Source: Pelodera strongyloides
Taxonomy: Eukaryota > Nematoda > Chromadorea > Rhabditida > Rhabditidae
Direction of reading: 5' to 3'
Length of the DNA: 64,000 nt
Assembly: GCA_036852015.1 (NCBI GenBank)
Contig: JAANDG010000347.1
Span: 1-64,000 of the forward strand
Shown here: positions 43,737-59,155 of the stretch, in pieces
How positions within the stretch are numbered: position 1 is the stretch's first letter
How the letters are laid out: each line of letters opens with the position of its first letter
Translations under genes and position numbers: made by a program
The notes under the pieces: model-generated
Seen by the model: the letters and a program-made list of their open reading frames with translations, nothing else
Database searches by the model: none
Told to the model about the DNA's origin: nothing

Positions 43737-44727
43737 TGCAGGGAAACTATAACAAGTATAAAACTGAACCAGAGCCCGAACTACAAAACTAGAGCAAGCG
43801 CTCTCCAAAGCGACAAATAACAATGAATATTAAGTATTAAAAAACAACGTCAAGCACGCGCTCTGCCACCAACAAAACACTCACCAAAGATTTCAAAAAG
43901 GTTTTATTAAAAAAGGACCGCAAAAAATCACTGCATCATAATAAATATAGAGGCGAAAATAGGGGCGGAAGGAATTTTATTCACACTCGTTCACAAACAG
44001 TTCAAAAACTGCAAACAAAATTCCTCACCGCAAATAATCACAATCGACTGAAGAATGCTGAGCCAGCTAACCAAACGAAACCGGAGGCAACGTGGGTTAT
44101 TATAAAAGTACAACAGTGTATCAAAAGAAGGCTAGGATCCAAACATCAAGAAGAAATTTTTTTTCAGATGGTGCTCGCATTTATGTTTTGCTCAGTAGTT
44201 GACAATAACGAGCCACTAACGATAGAAATGCAGCATTATTCAACTCAGTCAGGTCCCCAAATATTCAAAAACTAGCGCATAATTGACCAAACATATAGTT
44301 ACAGCTTACAGGTTTCTGTGTAATATACAAAAGGCAAAACGATGTACGGTATATATTACAAAATGTTACATAGAAAGTCGCAGAACTGACACTGTATTAT
44401 ACATCTGCACATTACGAAAAGAATAAGACAAAAAAATCATCGCAGCTGAAAAAACCGTTTCGTGAGTGCTAAGAGAACCACAGAATATATTTAACTTCGA
44501 AGGCATAATAAAAAATAAGATCTACATGCAGAGCAAAACCACAGTGCATATCTACAGTTTAAAGTTATAAAAAAAAACGTGGGCAATACAACGGAGTGGA
44601 GGATTCACGTATAATAAGACATGTGGTTAAACGCCAATTGATCTAGAAAATGTACAAGAAAAGCTTGGCTCTGTTCATAACCACATATCCATTATGCCGG
44701 CATCTATGTATAAATAAGAGTGAGGAC
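43737..44727. other. Intergenic, upstream of the 40-exon gene and downstream of Rab11
   Basis: AT-rich, no coding similarity. Presumably the Rab11 3' UTR (next to 44727) and the promoter of the 40-exon gene (next to 43737). Confidence 0.6.
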
Positions 44728-48958
<4,231 letters not shown>

Positions 48959-49748
48959 CCTGCAAAAAAAAAACGGGTACTATTCAGATATCAGAAAAAG
49001 TTGTTCAAGAGTACCGACACGTGATCATTAGTTGCAGGATATCGTTCGCGCAATGTTTTACGTTGTCGCGCTTTACTTTTCTAAGCATAATAACGTTCAT
49101 TTATCACAGACCGACATAGAGCGATTGTGCAAAGCACATATTCCAAGACAACGATAAGACAACGCAAATGGGCTACGCAAAAAAAAATATAGAGCAAAGC
49201 AAATCAAAAAAGATGTTGGAACAAGTGAGGTTGAACGACAATCAAATAGCTTCCTACTCCATTACACGAGTAGTGCCTATTGTTAATGACAATTTTGAGT
49301 ATATGCAGAAAGATCAAATGGAGGAAACAGCAGAGCGCCAACACTAATAATGAAAGAACCAGCACACAAAGTCACATCAGTCCACATCCGAAATCGGCCA
49401 ATGTTGCATGCGACATTCGTCACCAACGCGACGCGACGCACTCGCTCGGGAAAGTATTTGTATAGGTATGTGGTCCCACAAAGACAATTTTAGTAAATAC
49501 TACTGTAAAATCAAAAATTTGCTTTTCCCAAAAAATCAAAAATTTCGTTCACTTTGCTATTTCCATTCGAGTAACGCACCTTGTTTATTGTTTACTTAAG
49601 TTTAGGTACTTAGGATTAAGGTTGATCTTCACTTGTTTACCTCCAGATATTTATTTTTGTTCGAAAACTACGTATGTCGAGCGTGTATCTCGTTTCTTTT
49701 ACCAATTTCCAGTTTTCATTTTCTAAGTTTATACCTTCAGGGTATAAC
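48959..49748. other. Divergent intergenic region between Rab11 and ribosomal protein L7
   Basis: 790 bp with start codons facing away on both sides, so it should hold both promoters. No TATA box or repeat stands out. Confidence 0.6.
49731..49748 (+). promoter_or_regulatory. Spliced-leader acceptor before ribosomal protein L7
   Basis: ATACCTTCAG ends at 49740, eight bases before the ATG, after a T-rich run. With no upstream coding exon, this is the expected trans-splice site of a nematode ribosomal protein gene. A short cis-spliced leader exon cannot be excluded. Confidence 0.55.
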
Positions 49749-51807
49749 ATGGGCAAGCCCGATAAGAAGGAAAAGAAGCTCCCCCAGGTCCCTGAGACCA
49801 TCTTGAAGAGACGTAAACAAAATGCCGACCGTCTCCAAAAGCAGCTTGCTGCCAAGGATAAGGCAAAGGCTGTAAGTTGCTGTTTTGTAAATTATTTTTT
49901 CGGTACTATTGAACTTGTGCAACCCCAATAATTTTTTTTCTGAAATTTTCTAAAACTCGTTCCCAATAGGTTAGCGATGATGCTGAGTCCGAAAAAGTGG
50001 GTCTCATTGCCGTTGGGGCCCGTTAACGCCCACTTACGACCCAGGTGCAAAATAATAAAATTCGCTGAAACTTCTCTACAATATGTTTGTGATGATGCTG
50101 GATCCAAAAAAAGTGGTTCATATTCAATTTTGAGCCAATTGGGGCCATTTAGGTCCCATGTCCAAACTTATAAAATTCGCTGACACTTCTACACAATGCA
50201 TAATTTATAACACTGGTGCTCCATAAAGCTCCTAATCAAGTCCGCATAACACAAGTAAGCATAGGTAGCAAGATACACGCTTCAGAGAGGGAATGCATTT
50301 ACAAACGGGGATATTCCGCGGCGACTTGATCCCAGAAATGGTAGATTGGGTCGGGGTTTCCTCCGAATTGTGTTCTACAGAAAAATTCGGACATGTAGTC
50401 GCGGTATCTGACGTTGTTGATGCCGTATTAATGAGCACCAGTGTTAGAAATTATACATTGTGGAGAAGTTGCAACAAATTTTATAATTTTGGACCTGTTT
50501 GGGCCCCATTTGGCTCAAAATTGAATATGAACCACTTTTTTGGATCCAGCATCATCGCAAACATATTGTGGAGAAGTTTCAGCGAATTTTATAATTTTGG
50601 ACCTGGGACCTACGTGGGCCTAACTGGCCCCAATCGCACTGAGACCCACAATGAACCACCTTTTCGGACTCAGCATCATCGCTAGCCTATTGGGAACAGT
50701 TTTAGAAAATTTTAGAAAAAAAAATATTGGGGTTGCACAAGTTCAATAGTACCATTTTTTCTTCCTAGTGTGTAAAGAGTGCACTTTATAAAATATTATT
50801 TCGTACTTTTTTTGGAGACGCATTTCAAGCAGAAGTGTCTCCTCTTTTTTCACACGGCAACTATTTCAGAATGCTGAAGAGAAGAAGAAGCTTATTTTCA
50901 AGAGAGCCGAGAAATATGTCCAGGAGTACAGAGACATCGTAAAGCACCAAAACGCTCTCAAGAGGGATGCCAAGGCCAATGGAAAAATCTACGTTCCCTC
51001 TGAGCCTCGTCTTGCCTTTGTTGTCCGTATTCGTGGTATCACAGGAATTCACCCTAAGCCGAGAAAGGTAATTTTCAGTTATTTCCCGTTTTTTTATTAT
51101 TATTAAGTTTGTTTCTTTTTTTGCATACGTCGTTCTAATGCTTCTTCTCTTAGACCCTGCAACTGTTCCGTCTGCGACAGATGAACAACGGTGTCTTCGT
51201 GAAGCTGAACAAGGCTACTCTACAGATGCTTCGTCTCATTGATCCCTATGTGACCTGGGGATACCCCAACCTGAAGACCGTTCGCGACCTCGTGTACAAG
51301 CGTGGTTTTGCTAAGGTCAACCACCAACGCATCCCCATCACCGACAACGCCATCGTCGAACAATCTCTTGGTATTACTACATTTCATTGTTAACAGCTCC
51401 TTTGGGTGACTGATTTGACGATTGGCCTCTTTTTGCGTATGCACAAGGAGGCCGGTCAATCCTCAGAGTGCGCATACGCACACTGGTAACATTCGTTACC
51501 TTTATACGTCGCTCGCATGACAAGAAGTGCATATGTTCTCCGTTGTTTTAGCACTTCTTGTTGCGAGTATTTCTCGATGCTAACTATTTTGTTTTCAGGC
51601 AAGGAAGACATCATCTGTCTGGAGGATCTCGTCCATGAGATTTACAATGTTGGTCCCAACTTCAAGAGGGCGACCAACTTCTTGTGGCCCTTCAAGCTCT
51701 CTCCTCCAACTGGTGGATGGGTTAAGAAGGCCAACCACTACGTGGAAGGTGGAGACTTCGGTAACCGTGAGGATATGATGAACGAGCTCTTGAGAAGAAT
51801 GATCTAA
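49749..51807 (+). CDS. rpl-7: 60S ribosomal protein L7 (uL30)
   Basis: Structural protein of the large ribosomal subunit. Exons 49749-49871, 50870-51067, 51154-51370, 51599-51807, phases matching; 248 residues, the usual length. It has the lysine-rich eukaryotic N-terminal extension ([20 protein letters not shown]), then [37 protein letters not shown], and the L30-fold end [14 protein letters not shown] and [16 protein letters not shown] follows at 51822. Intron 1 (998 bp) is almost filled by a foldback element. The gene is convergent with the claudin-like gene 76 bp away. Confidence 0.97.
49900..50757. repeat. Large foldback element in ribosomal protein L7 intron 1
   Basis: Arms of about 320 bp: 49902-50222 begins GGTACTATTGAACTTGTGCA, and 50433-50757 ends with its reverse complement. 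The loop (50223-50432) is unrelated. Each arm contains an internal direct duplication (GATGATGCTG... twice). The ends reach within 30-115 bp of the splice sites. Nearly the whole intron could pair with itself in the pre-mRNA. Confidence 0.9.
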
Positions 51808-51821
51808 TTGTTGTTGTTACA

Positions 51822-51827
51822 AATAAA
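51822..51827 (+). terminator. Poly(A) signal of ribosomal protein L7
   Basis: AATAAA 14 bp after the stop codon, inside the 76-bp gap to the convergent gene. Confidence 0.8.
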
Positions 51828-51883
51828 TTGTTATTGATTTTTTTTTCGAAAGCAATTCTATGGCATATTCAGATTTTTTATAT

Positions 51884-54311
51884 CTACGATGGCAATGTTT
51901 TGTTCGTGGTGGTTTTCTGACTCGTATTTTCTTCGGTGGTTGTCGTTAATTGTTCCGTAGGTGCGTTAGACAGTCGCCCGTTTAGGTACATCAGTATCGC
52001 TCCACCTGAAAGTATTTTTTAAGCTTATTACGCCAATTTTATTACGTGCCAAAATGTATCGATATGACCTGCAGTTTCTATCACTCCGTTGATGATGATT
52101 AGTATAACGCTGTAACCAACGTGGCTCCTCGCGATGTCAACATCCATGTTCAATTTTTTTTCATCTAAATGTAAATAATTTAACAAGTTGTGATAATTGC
52201 AATGCGTTGAGGACTATTTCGGCAACCCTATTCTTCCCTAATGGGGTTCCCAAGTCTCCCAAAAATTCGGTGTGATTCTTTCAATAAATTTACCGAAGCA
52301 CTACGTTCTGGGGCGCATAGTGCGGCGCATACTTTCCCGCACGTTTTGGGCGTGCGTGCATACTTTCCCGCATGGTGTGGCGTGCGCGCAGACTTTCCCG
52401 CATACTCTGCCATCATGCGGAAACTCGCTGAAATTACACATTGCAACACTTTTGTTCGCCCAACCATGCGGCAGACTCCCGCATACATACCCGCAGACTT
52501 TCCCGCAGACATACCCGCATGGTTTCCTGCAGACAAACCCGCCACGCAAAAAAGTTGCCTCCCAAAAACGCTTAGGACATAGTCCAAATGACTGCCAGCG
52601 GAGAGACGTCTCCGCCTTTCCGTCCTTTTGCCACATGTGCGGTTATGGCTGAGCCGTTGAAGGCGCTGACTACAGATGAGTGGTCAGGGTTCAATTCCAC
52701 CCATTTGCTTATGTCTTATGAGGCTTTATTCATAGAATATATGTTATGTGAAGTGTTCTACATGACACATAATATGTAATATACTAAATTACACAATAAA
52801 CAAGCATGAAATTATTTTTCGAATTTTTTCCCCCTGCAGACATATCCGCACGGTGCACCGCAGACTTTCCCGCATGTGCGGTCCTGCAAACCCGCACCAT
52901 GCGGGAAAGTCTGCGGTGCACCGTGCGGGTCAGTTGCAGAGTACGGTAAATTTTCAGAATACTTGGAAACCCCATTATAGACAAAGCATGCATTTGAACA
53001 CACCCAAGTGTTACTTACTGTATTTTGCTAGGGTGCCTGAGTATGCGAATAGGAAGAGAAATCCACCGCAGCTGTACGATGCACCACAAATAATGTTCCA
53101 CACCGCCCAGAAGGGGATCGCACACTGAATGAGGTGTGGCTTGAAAAAACCTGTCGCATTTCATTAATTACATGGACGGATTCCCCATTGAAATGTTGAC
53201 AGTGTGTCTGTGTGGCGGTGTGTGATTGCACAACTTCATGAATACGAATATTTTCTTCTCTACTATGAAATGTCTGAAGAAAATCAAGCTTCATCCAAAT
53301 GTATCGTAAAAAGGCATCACTTTAGTTCCAAAAAACGGCGAATTAAAAAAAAACATATCATACATCGACGCAAACTGGGAAGAGAAACACGATGCCAAGA
53401 AATAAGGAGAAAATGTTGGCAACGAAGCCAACTACAATCAGTAGTATGCCAATTCGCTGAGGCTTGGTGTGCAACTGAAAATATATTAAATGTTGATGAT
53501 CGTTACATGAAAAAGTTGCAATCTGTTGGAGCGGTGTGGCTCGTGGTTTGTGAAGCGTATACTTCAAACTTCAAATCACGTACCATACCATACCGCCTTA
53601 AAATGATAAGTCACCTTATAATAGGCAGCGCAGAATCGTTGTTCCTCGTTCTTGTCCAAGAAACCACTTTCCGAAGGTTGCTTGCATAGAAAACTGAGTA
53701 GAGGAACGAATAACTTTCCTTCTCTTGTCTCGTGTTTTATGACAAGGCGACACCATCCTGAAAACATACCGATGTGAGTGTTGGAACTTGCACCTGAGCC
53801 TTTAAAAATCGTATTATTATGAAGAATTTCCCAAGAATACTCCCAAATTAACTAACTACCACCCCTTTGCTCTGATATTCAACCGCGCAGTGCACCGCGT
53901 ACCCAGCCGCGGTCGCGGATTTAGGGCGCCGCGTTCGCGCCTGGCTACACGCTGCGCTGCGAACACTAGGCTCGCTTACGACGAAAATATACTCGACAAA
54001 AATGCAGCAGACCCAAATACGCGCCGCCGCCAATTTGTGCAACTGGCTGCGCTTGCACTCGAATTTGCGCCGTTGGCTAGGCGGTAGCTGCGCAACCCCA
54101 GAACGTAGTGTAGAGAGAGTTCCACCATGCGTGCCAACATCTGGACTCCCGAGCGCACATCTATTTTCGTTTAAAACTCTAGCTCTGAGTTTCAAGTTTT
54201 TAATCGAATAATTAGTTACCCACCGGGCGTGAAGATTGAAAAGGACGCAACTGTTAGTACCACGACAATCAAAAAGAGCACACCAAAACGTATACGGTAG
54301 CCGATTTCCAT
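51884..54311 (-). CDS. Four-transmembrane claudin/Clc-like protein
   Basis: Exons in transcript order: 54224-54311, 53615-53757, 53364-53474, 53019-53124, 52069-52164, 51884-52005; phases agree, 221 residues. Membrane segments: FGVLFLIVVVLTVASFSIF near the N-terminus (residues about 9-28), IGILLIVVGFVANIFSLFLG (about 85-110), a glycine/cysteine/phenylalanine-rich third (WNIICGASYSCGGFLFLF, about 123-140) and VILIIINGVIETAGGAILMY (about 165-185). The loop after the first segment opens PGWC, a GW-type motif like those of claudin/PMP22 and nematode Clc-like proteins, and holds three Cys. The tail is Thr-rich and hydrophilic. A role in cell contacts or channel regulation is only by analogy. Start ATG is the first in its frame after an acceptor-like TTTCAG. 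Confidence 0.75.
52310..52560. repeat. CCCGCA-rich degenerate tandem repeat
   Basis: ACTTTCCCGCA or close variants occur many times (ACTTTCCCGCACG, ATACTTTCCCGCATG, GCAGACTTTCCCGCATA, ATACCCGCAGACTTTCCCGC), always in one orientation. Lies in intron 5 of the claudin-like gene. Confidence 0.8.
52847..52927. repeat. Perfect 29-bp inverted repeat (GC-rich hairpin)
   Basis: Arms 52847-52875 and 52899-52927 are exact reverse complements (CGCACGGTGCACCGCAGACT... and its mirror), with a 23-bp loop that also contains CCCGCA. Same word family as the repeat 300 bp to the left; same intron. Confidence 0.9.
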
Positions 54312-56184
54312 ATGTTCCTGAAAGCATACAGTAGGGCTTGGTTACGTTAATTTAGCATGCAAAGTTAAAGGGAATATGTAGGCACTCAAAATGAGCAAAA
54401 CAACTGCGAAACTAGAGTTTCCACACCAGACATGAATTTAAGTAGGCGACTGAATATGTAAATTCGAATATTCTCATTTGCATGCAAATATATCGCTGTT
54501 GCATGCTATATGCCGATGCTTGCACATATGCTAAATTTTTTGCTCCATCAGCACTGCCGTGTAAGCCAGGGGGTCAAATAACGCGTTTACTATGGAAAAG
54601 ATGAACTTTGAAAATCATTTTCTTTTAAATGGGAAACTTTTAACCATTTTTGTTGTTGTTTCCTTAATGAGGAACACACATTCTATTAATACATCTTAAC
54701 TTCAAAAAGGGCATACATATTCCCTTTAAACGGAAACTTCGCACTGTTGTCGTGCAAAAAAAGTGGATCCGCTACGTGCGCTCATTACCACTGTGCGCTG
54801 GCTCAGTCAGGCCCACGTATAAAAAGTTTTCCCTAATTTTTATGAGATAAATCTCCCAGATTACTCAAACGTGGCTGTGAAACCCGTTTTGCATAATATG
54901 CAAAATTGGGGAAGCTATGCGCTATGAGCGAAAAAAGCTCCTCAGAAATATACCGAAGTGTAGGCTTGAAAATACGTTTCTGAGCCTAAAATACAATGTT
55001 TTTTGTTTCATTTTGAGTGCCGACATATTCCCTTTAACATATTTGGTTTGGTTTTCAACCCGGTGTACGTCTAGAAACCCGTTTTTGGTTATTTTTGGGT
55101 GCTGAATACGGTAACTAGATGTGGATCTTTTTACGCGAATATCTTCACCAATTTTGCATATTATGCAAAACGGTTTTCACAGACACGTTTGAGTAATCTG
55201 GGAGATTTGTCTCAGAAAAATTAGGGAAAACTTTTTATACGCGGGCACGGACACCGAATTCCTTACTACTGGCCCAATTACACTATTACTGGGCTATGAG
55301 TGTGAAATAAAGAAGCACAAAAAAGGCAACAAGAGAAAACATACTAGAAAAGGTAAAAACGGCAGAACTATTTGCGATCCATTGTAAATGCCATCAATTT
55401 GCATAAGACATTATATCAATAATTTGCATGCGATAAAATTTTTTTGAAGAATTACTTGAATTTTTAAATGCACCGCGTGCGTTCGTTGAATTGAGCAAAA
55501 TGGATAGTAGGTTAAAACGACAGAACAGCGAACAATTGGAACTTGGAACCACACACGAAAACGGAATAATTGCCGAAACCCCAGAAACACCGTCGTTGGC
55601 CGGTCATCAAATGGTTTTCATCGAAATAACCATTTGGTGACTGGTTAGTGACCATGCGGTGACCACTTGGTGACCACGGTTTTGGAAGAGTAGTCACGGC
55701 ACGGTTATCAAGTGGTCACCAAATGGGTGAGCCCATGCAAAATCCAGTTAACCGTCACCGCCACTGCTTATTAAATGCGAGTGCCTGATCATTCACGTTT
55801 TTTGTGGAGAAGATACAACGACAGTTTTTAATAAATGATTACTCAGTGAAAAACATGTTTACTTGAGGAGAAAAAGGGAAACAGCAAATTACCCGAGATT
55901 ATCGATTGAAATAAATGAAAAGAAGCAGGACGGACACAACGTTTAAGTAGATTACTGATACCAACAAATTGACATGTACAGTAACTTGAAGAGGAAGAAA
56001 TAGTGCGGGTAGTTTAGTTGTCTACCGTAATCTTTCGCGATTTCGTATGTGAAAATTAATGGTGCACGGCGTAAAGAAAGCAGGTGCGCCACCTTCTCGC
56101 CGCGCAACTCATACTTAATCTTTAAATATTAGAGAATGTATGTATGTGTATGGTGATTAACTTAACACGGCAATAATATAACAA
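54312..56184. other. Intergenic region with a foldback element
   Basis: No coding similarity. The foldback at 54805-55252 is the main feature. Near 55590-55690 words such as GGTGACCA and CATTTGGTGA repeat in both orientations. Confidence 0.6.
54805..55252. repeat. Foldback element
   Basis: Arm 54809-54912 (GTATAAAAAGTTTTCCCTAA ... GCATAATATGCAAAATTGG) pairs with 55147-55250 (CCAATTTTGCATATTATGCA ... TTTTTATACG). The middle is unrelated sequence of about 230 bp. Confidence 0.85.
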
Positions 56185-56537
56185 TCACAAATGAAGAAAG
56201 TTCTTAGTTTCTTGTGTTTGTCTAGGCGCTTGAAATAGCACATTCATATTGTTGTTGTCGTTTTTGTCGAGTGATGCTCCTACATAAAGTGGGTCTTCTT
56301 GGAAGGGCAGGTCCAGAAGGAGTCCCAGTCCATTTCCATTCCGACTTCGTACCTTCGCTGTGGCCGCCAAATCGCCCTGAAATGAGTTATTACAAATCTA
56401 CGTTTCAAGAGCGTGCACCTTTATTCAAGGGAGTAGAATATACTATTCAAAGTTTAATTATGGCATGTTCCACAGAGACAGAGGTCTTGAGCAGTAGGCG
56501 ACGAACTCCACAGCTGTAGGGCGGGGGGTGTGTGTGT

Positions 56538-56608
<71 letters not shown>

Positions 56609-59155
56609 CTTTATTTTGTGATTTTTTATAGAGAACTCACTACTGTCGACGGGTTTTCCAAGTCATTAAATCGGTAAATAGGCGTTCGCCGTTATACGAC
56701 GTACTTAATTTGCAAATATGGTTATGTTGCAGCACATAAACAAACAAGTCGCACTAAGACATAGGAAATCCGTATCAATTACTTACTAATTTGACAAGTT
56801 GTTCGTGGAGAGGAGCGTTCTCCTCGATAACCTCGTCAGCCCGTAGTTTATAGTATCTGAAAGTGAAAGGATTACGACATAACTTTCTCAGATACATGAT
56901 TTCTATGGATTCATGCAATCCAGGCTACAATTTCCTGACGATGAGTAAACATTAAATACGTCTAGGTTTCGCGAAAATGTGTGTAACAACCGTTGACGCA
57001 CGCGTGGCACATTGTAGAGGGCCATAGGCGTGCAAAATGTGCGCCAGGGGTACGCCACAGGTACATAACTGGTAAGCCACGTTGAATCACTGTGGGTGCT
57101 TCGCAACGGTCTGACATAGGACCCGTTTCTTTGCACGGTGATCGAGTATCGTGCTGTAGTCTCCTCACAAAGATAAAGCGGTTTTTTAGTCTACTTTTAT
57201 ATTCATTTCCTCACAAATTTAAAGTGTTTTTTTTTTAGTCTCATCTTATATTCATTTGCATACAACATATGATATGGGAACGCAGTTGTTCAACATACGT
57301 TTCAAAAACCGGTAGTCATATCGCTTTAGGTGATGTATTACCTATTCAATGCGTCTTCGCAGTCAATTCCCTCGTCGTGTTCGCAGATTTCCCTCGCTTC
57401 TTGAAGTGCGGCGAGCACTTTCTCCGCAGCGGTTCCTTCCAAACCGTGTTCGAACTTTCTGAACTATTATTTCAATAAACAACCTTGATTTCAATACTCT
57501 GCGATCTTTCTCGATAAAAGCTCAGTGTGATGTTCTAGGTTATTTTTATCCACCAATCTCAATTAATGTCTGTACTAAGGGTGATGCTCAACACATAAAC
57601 TCCACCTTTCTGTGATCACTTGCACATTGATTGGACGGACGAATGGTTGCCGGAGGTAAATTCCGTCGATATTGCGGTAGTTGTCCTGAATATTAGTCAA
57701 TAATGAATGTTTTTTTGCGGAGTTAACACAAAACCAAAGGTCATAGAATAACCAAAGGTTCACCACTCCGATTCATTGGGGGGAGGGGGGGGGGGGGGGG
57801 GGGGGGGGGAATCTTCCCTGGGTCCCTGGGGACAGAAAATAGCACTCAAATCAAATGTGAGACACGCAGAGAAAAAGACGGCGTACTCCCCACTCACCAA
57901 AAGTTCAGCCTTTCCGCTCAAAAACTGTCCATTCTCAGGCAATTTCCACTTCAACTCTGCTCCTGTGTCGTGATTACTGTAGTGGTAGATTCCCTTTGGC
58001 AGTTTCATTTTTTCTCCGCCAGCGTCAACCTGAAACAAGAGTAGGATGAGAATACACGGCACGTACGTGAGAGGCCGCTTTCACCAACATTTACTTATGT
58101 CATAAATTTTTGACCATCAAAAAGGTACTTAGGTTAAGTAAATTTATGACTGAAGTACGCTGCAGCACGCTTTTTGATCGATTTCCCCAACATTTACTTT
58201 TCTTGAAGGAAAACGTTGGATAAGAGTTAGATTACTTGTTAAAACGAATATGATATACATCTAAGTAATTACTAAAAGTTATTTACTATGTAAACAAGAA
58301 AGCTAAATAATCAAGTGTGTAATCACTTTATTAATATGTGAAATGTGATTCGAAAACTGAAATCATTGTTACCTAATGTTTGCAAATCTTATTTACCATA
58401 AAAAAACCATACAATTATTAAACAGTTCAGCTAATCAGCATAATGGAGAAAACCCGAAGTACCGGGATACTTCCACCTTTTTGGTCTAAGTATGCCTCCC
58501 ATGCTATAGGCGTACTTCTGTCAAAAAGATGCCTAAGTGCCTTTTTGACAGAAGTAAATGTTGGTGAAACCGGAAGTTCCGCTCGCTTTTGACTGAAGTT
58601 CCTTTTTTGACAGACGTAAATGTTGGTGAAAACGGCCTCATAAAACATATTCAAACATATGAGCTGGAATGGACATCAAGGTCATAATCAGGGCGTTATT
58701 TTTGAATGAATGGATGGCACAAAAATCACTGCGGCTTCATTTCTACTCAATGATAATTATTTTATTAATGAATTTTATTAATGACAACTGCAAAGATCAG
58801 TGCTTATGCTTAGTATAATATACAATGTTACCGTAACATATGGATTTCCATCAGTTTCCAGTTGTTGTCTTCTTGCAGATCCGAATGCAAAGTTCATTCC
58901 CTCTGAGCGGACGTCCATCTGGGGATCTACGAGGAACTGTCCCCGGCCTGGGAGGGAATTCTCCCCACTGTTTTCCCTTCCCCGTGACATCCGTTCCCTT
59001 GGGAGACCTCTGGATGACCCACTGAACTTTGGCTGCCTGCCGTATTCAGAATCATATGTATTCTGATGAGCTTCAGCCGATGAAAATGCATCATCGGCTA
59101 ATTTAAATGAGTAAATGGTTTGAAAAAGAACGCCGAAGATAATATAACGTAACAT
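56185..59155 (-). CDS. Secreted or ER protein with signal peptide; family not recognised
   Basis: Exons in transcript order: 58832-59155, 57898-58029, 57606-57685, 57342-57458, 56787-56856, 56185-56376; phases agree, about 304 residues. The start follows AATTATTTCAG|G directly, as in spliced-leader acceptors, and opens a clear signal peptide (MLRYIIFGVLFQTIYSF). A charged, Arg/Ser/Gly-rich region follows, then EKMKLPKGIYHYSN / AELKWKLPENGQFLSG, and a helical stretch with two Cys (AALQEAREICEHDEGIDCED). No membrane segment or ER-retention signal. Introns carry a 70-T run, a G25 run and one MITE. I cannot assign a family; the reading frame itself is well supported by phases. Confidence 0.7.
56405..56516. 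repeat. Dispersed repeat, copy 1
   Basis: TTCAAGAGCGTGCACCTTTA to GGCGACGAACTCCACAGCTG closely matches 63842-63932 in the same orientation. In an intron of the secreted-protein gene. Confidence 0.75.
56539..56608. repeat. Run of about 70 T
   Basis: Unbroken T tract just after (GT)n. On the gene's strand it is poly(A) inside an intron. It may be the tail of a decayed retrotransposed sequence or simple slippage. Confidence 0.9.
57174..57328. mobile_element. MITE family A, copy 7
   Basis: Left ATAAAGCGGTTTTTTAGTCT, right CGTTTCAAAAACCGGTAGTC then ATATCGCTTTA. The right end is about 8 bp outside the donor of the minus-strand exon 57342-57458. Confidence 0.75.
57778..57809. repeat. Long homopolymer G tract
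   Basis: G6-A-G25 on the + strand, in an intron of the minus-strand secreted-protein gene. G tracts of this length form quadruplexes and are unstable in worms lacking the DOG-1/FANCJ helicase (established for C. elegans). Confidence 0.9.

Noticed and set aside
49674..49740. Upstream in-frame extension of ribosomal protein L7
   Set aside because: The acceptor TTCAG at 49740 and the conserved [10 protein letters not shown] start place the true ATG at 49749.
52241..52652. Cys/His/Pro-containing frames on both strands
   Set aside because: They translate the CCCGCA repeat array; all six frames stay open because of the repeat.
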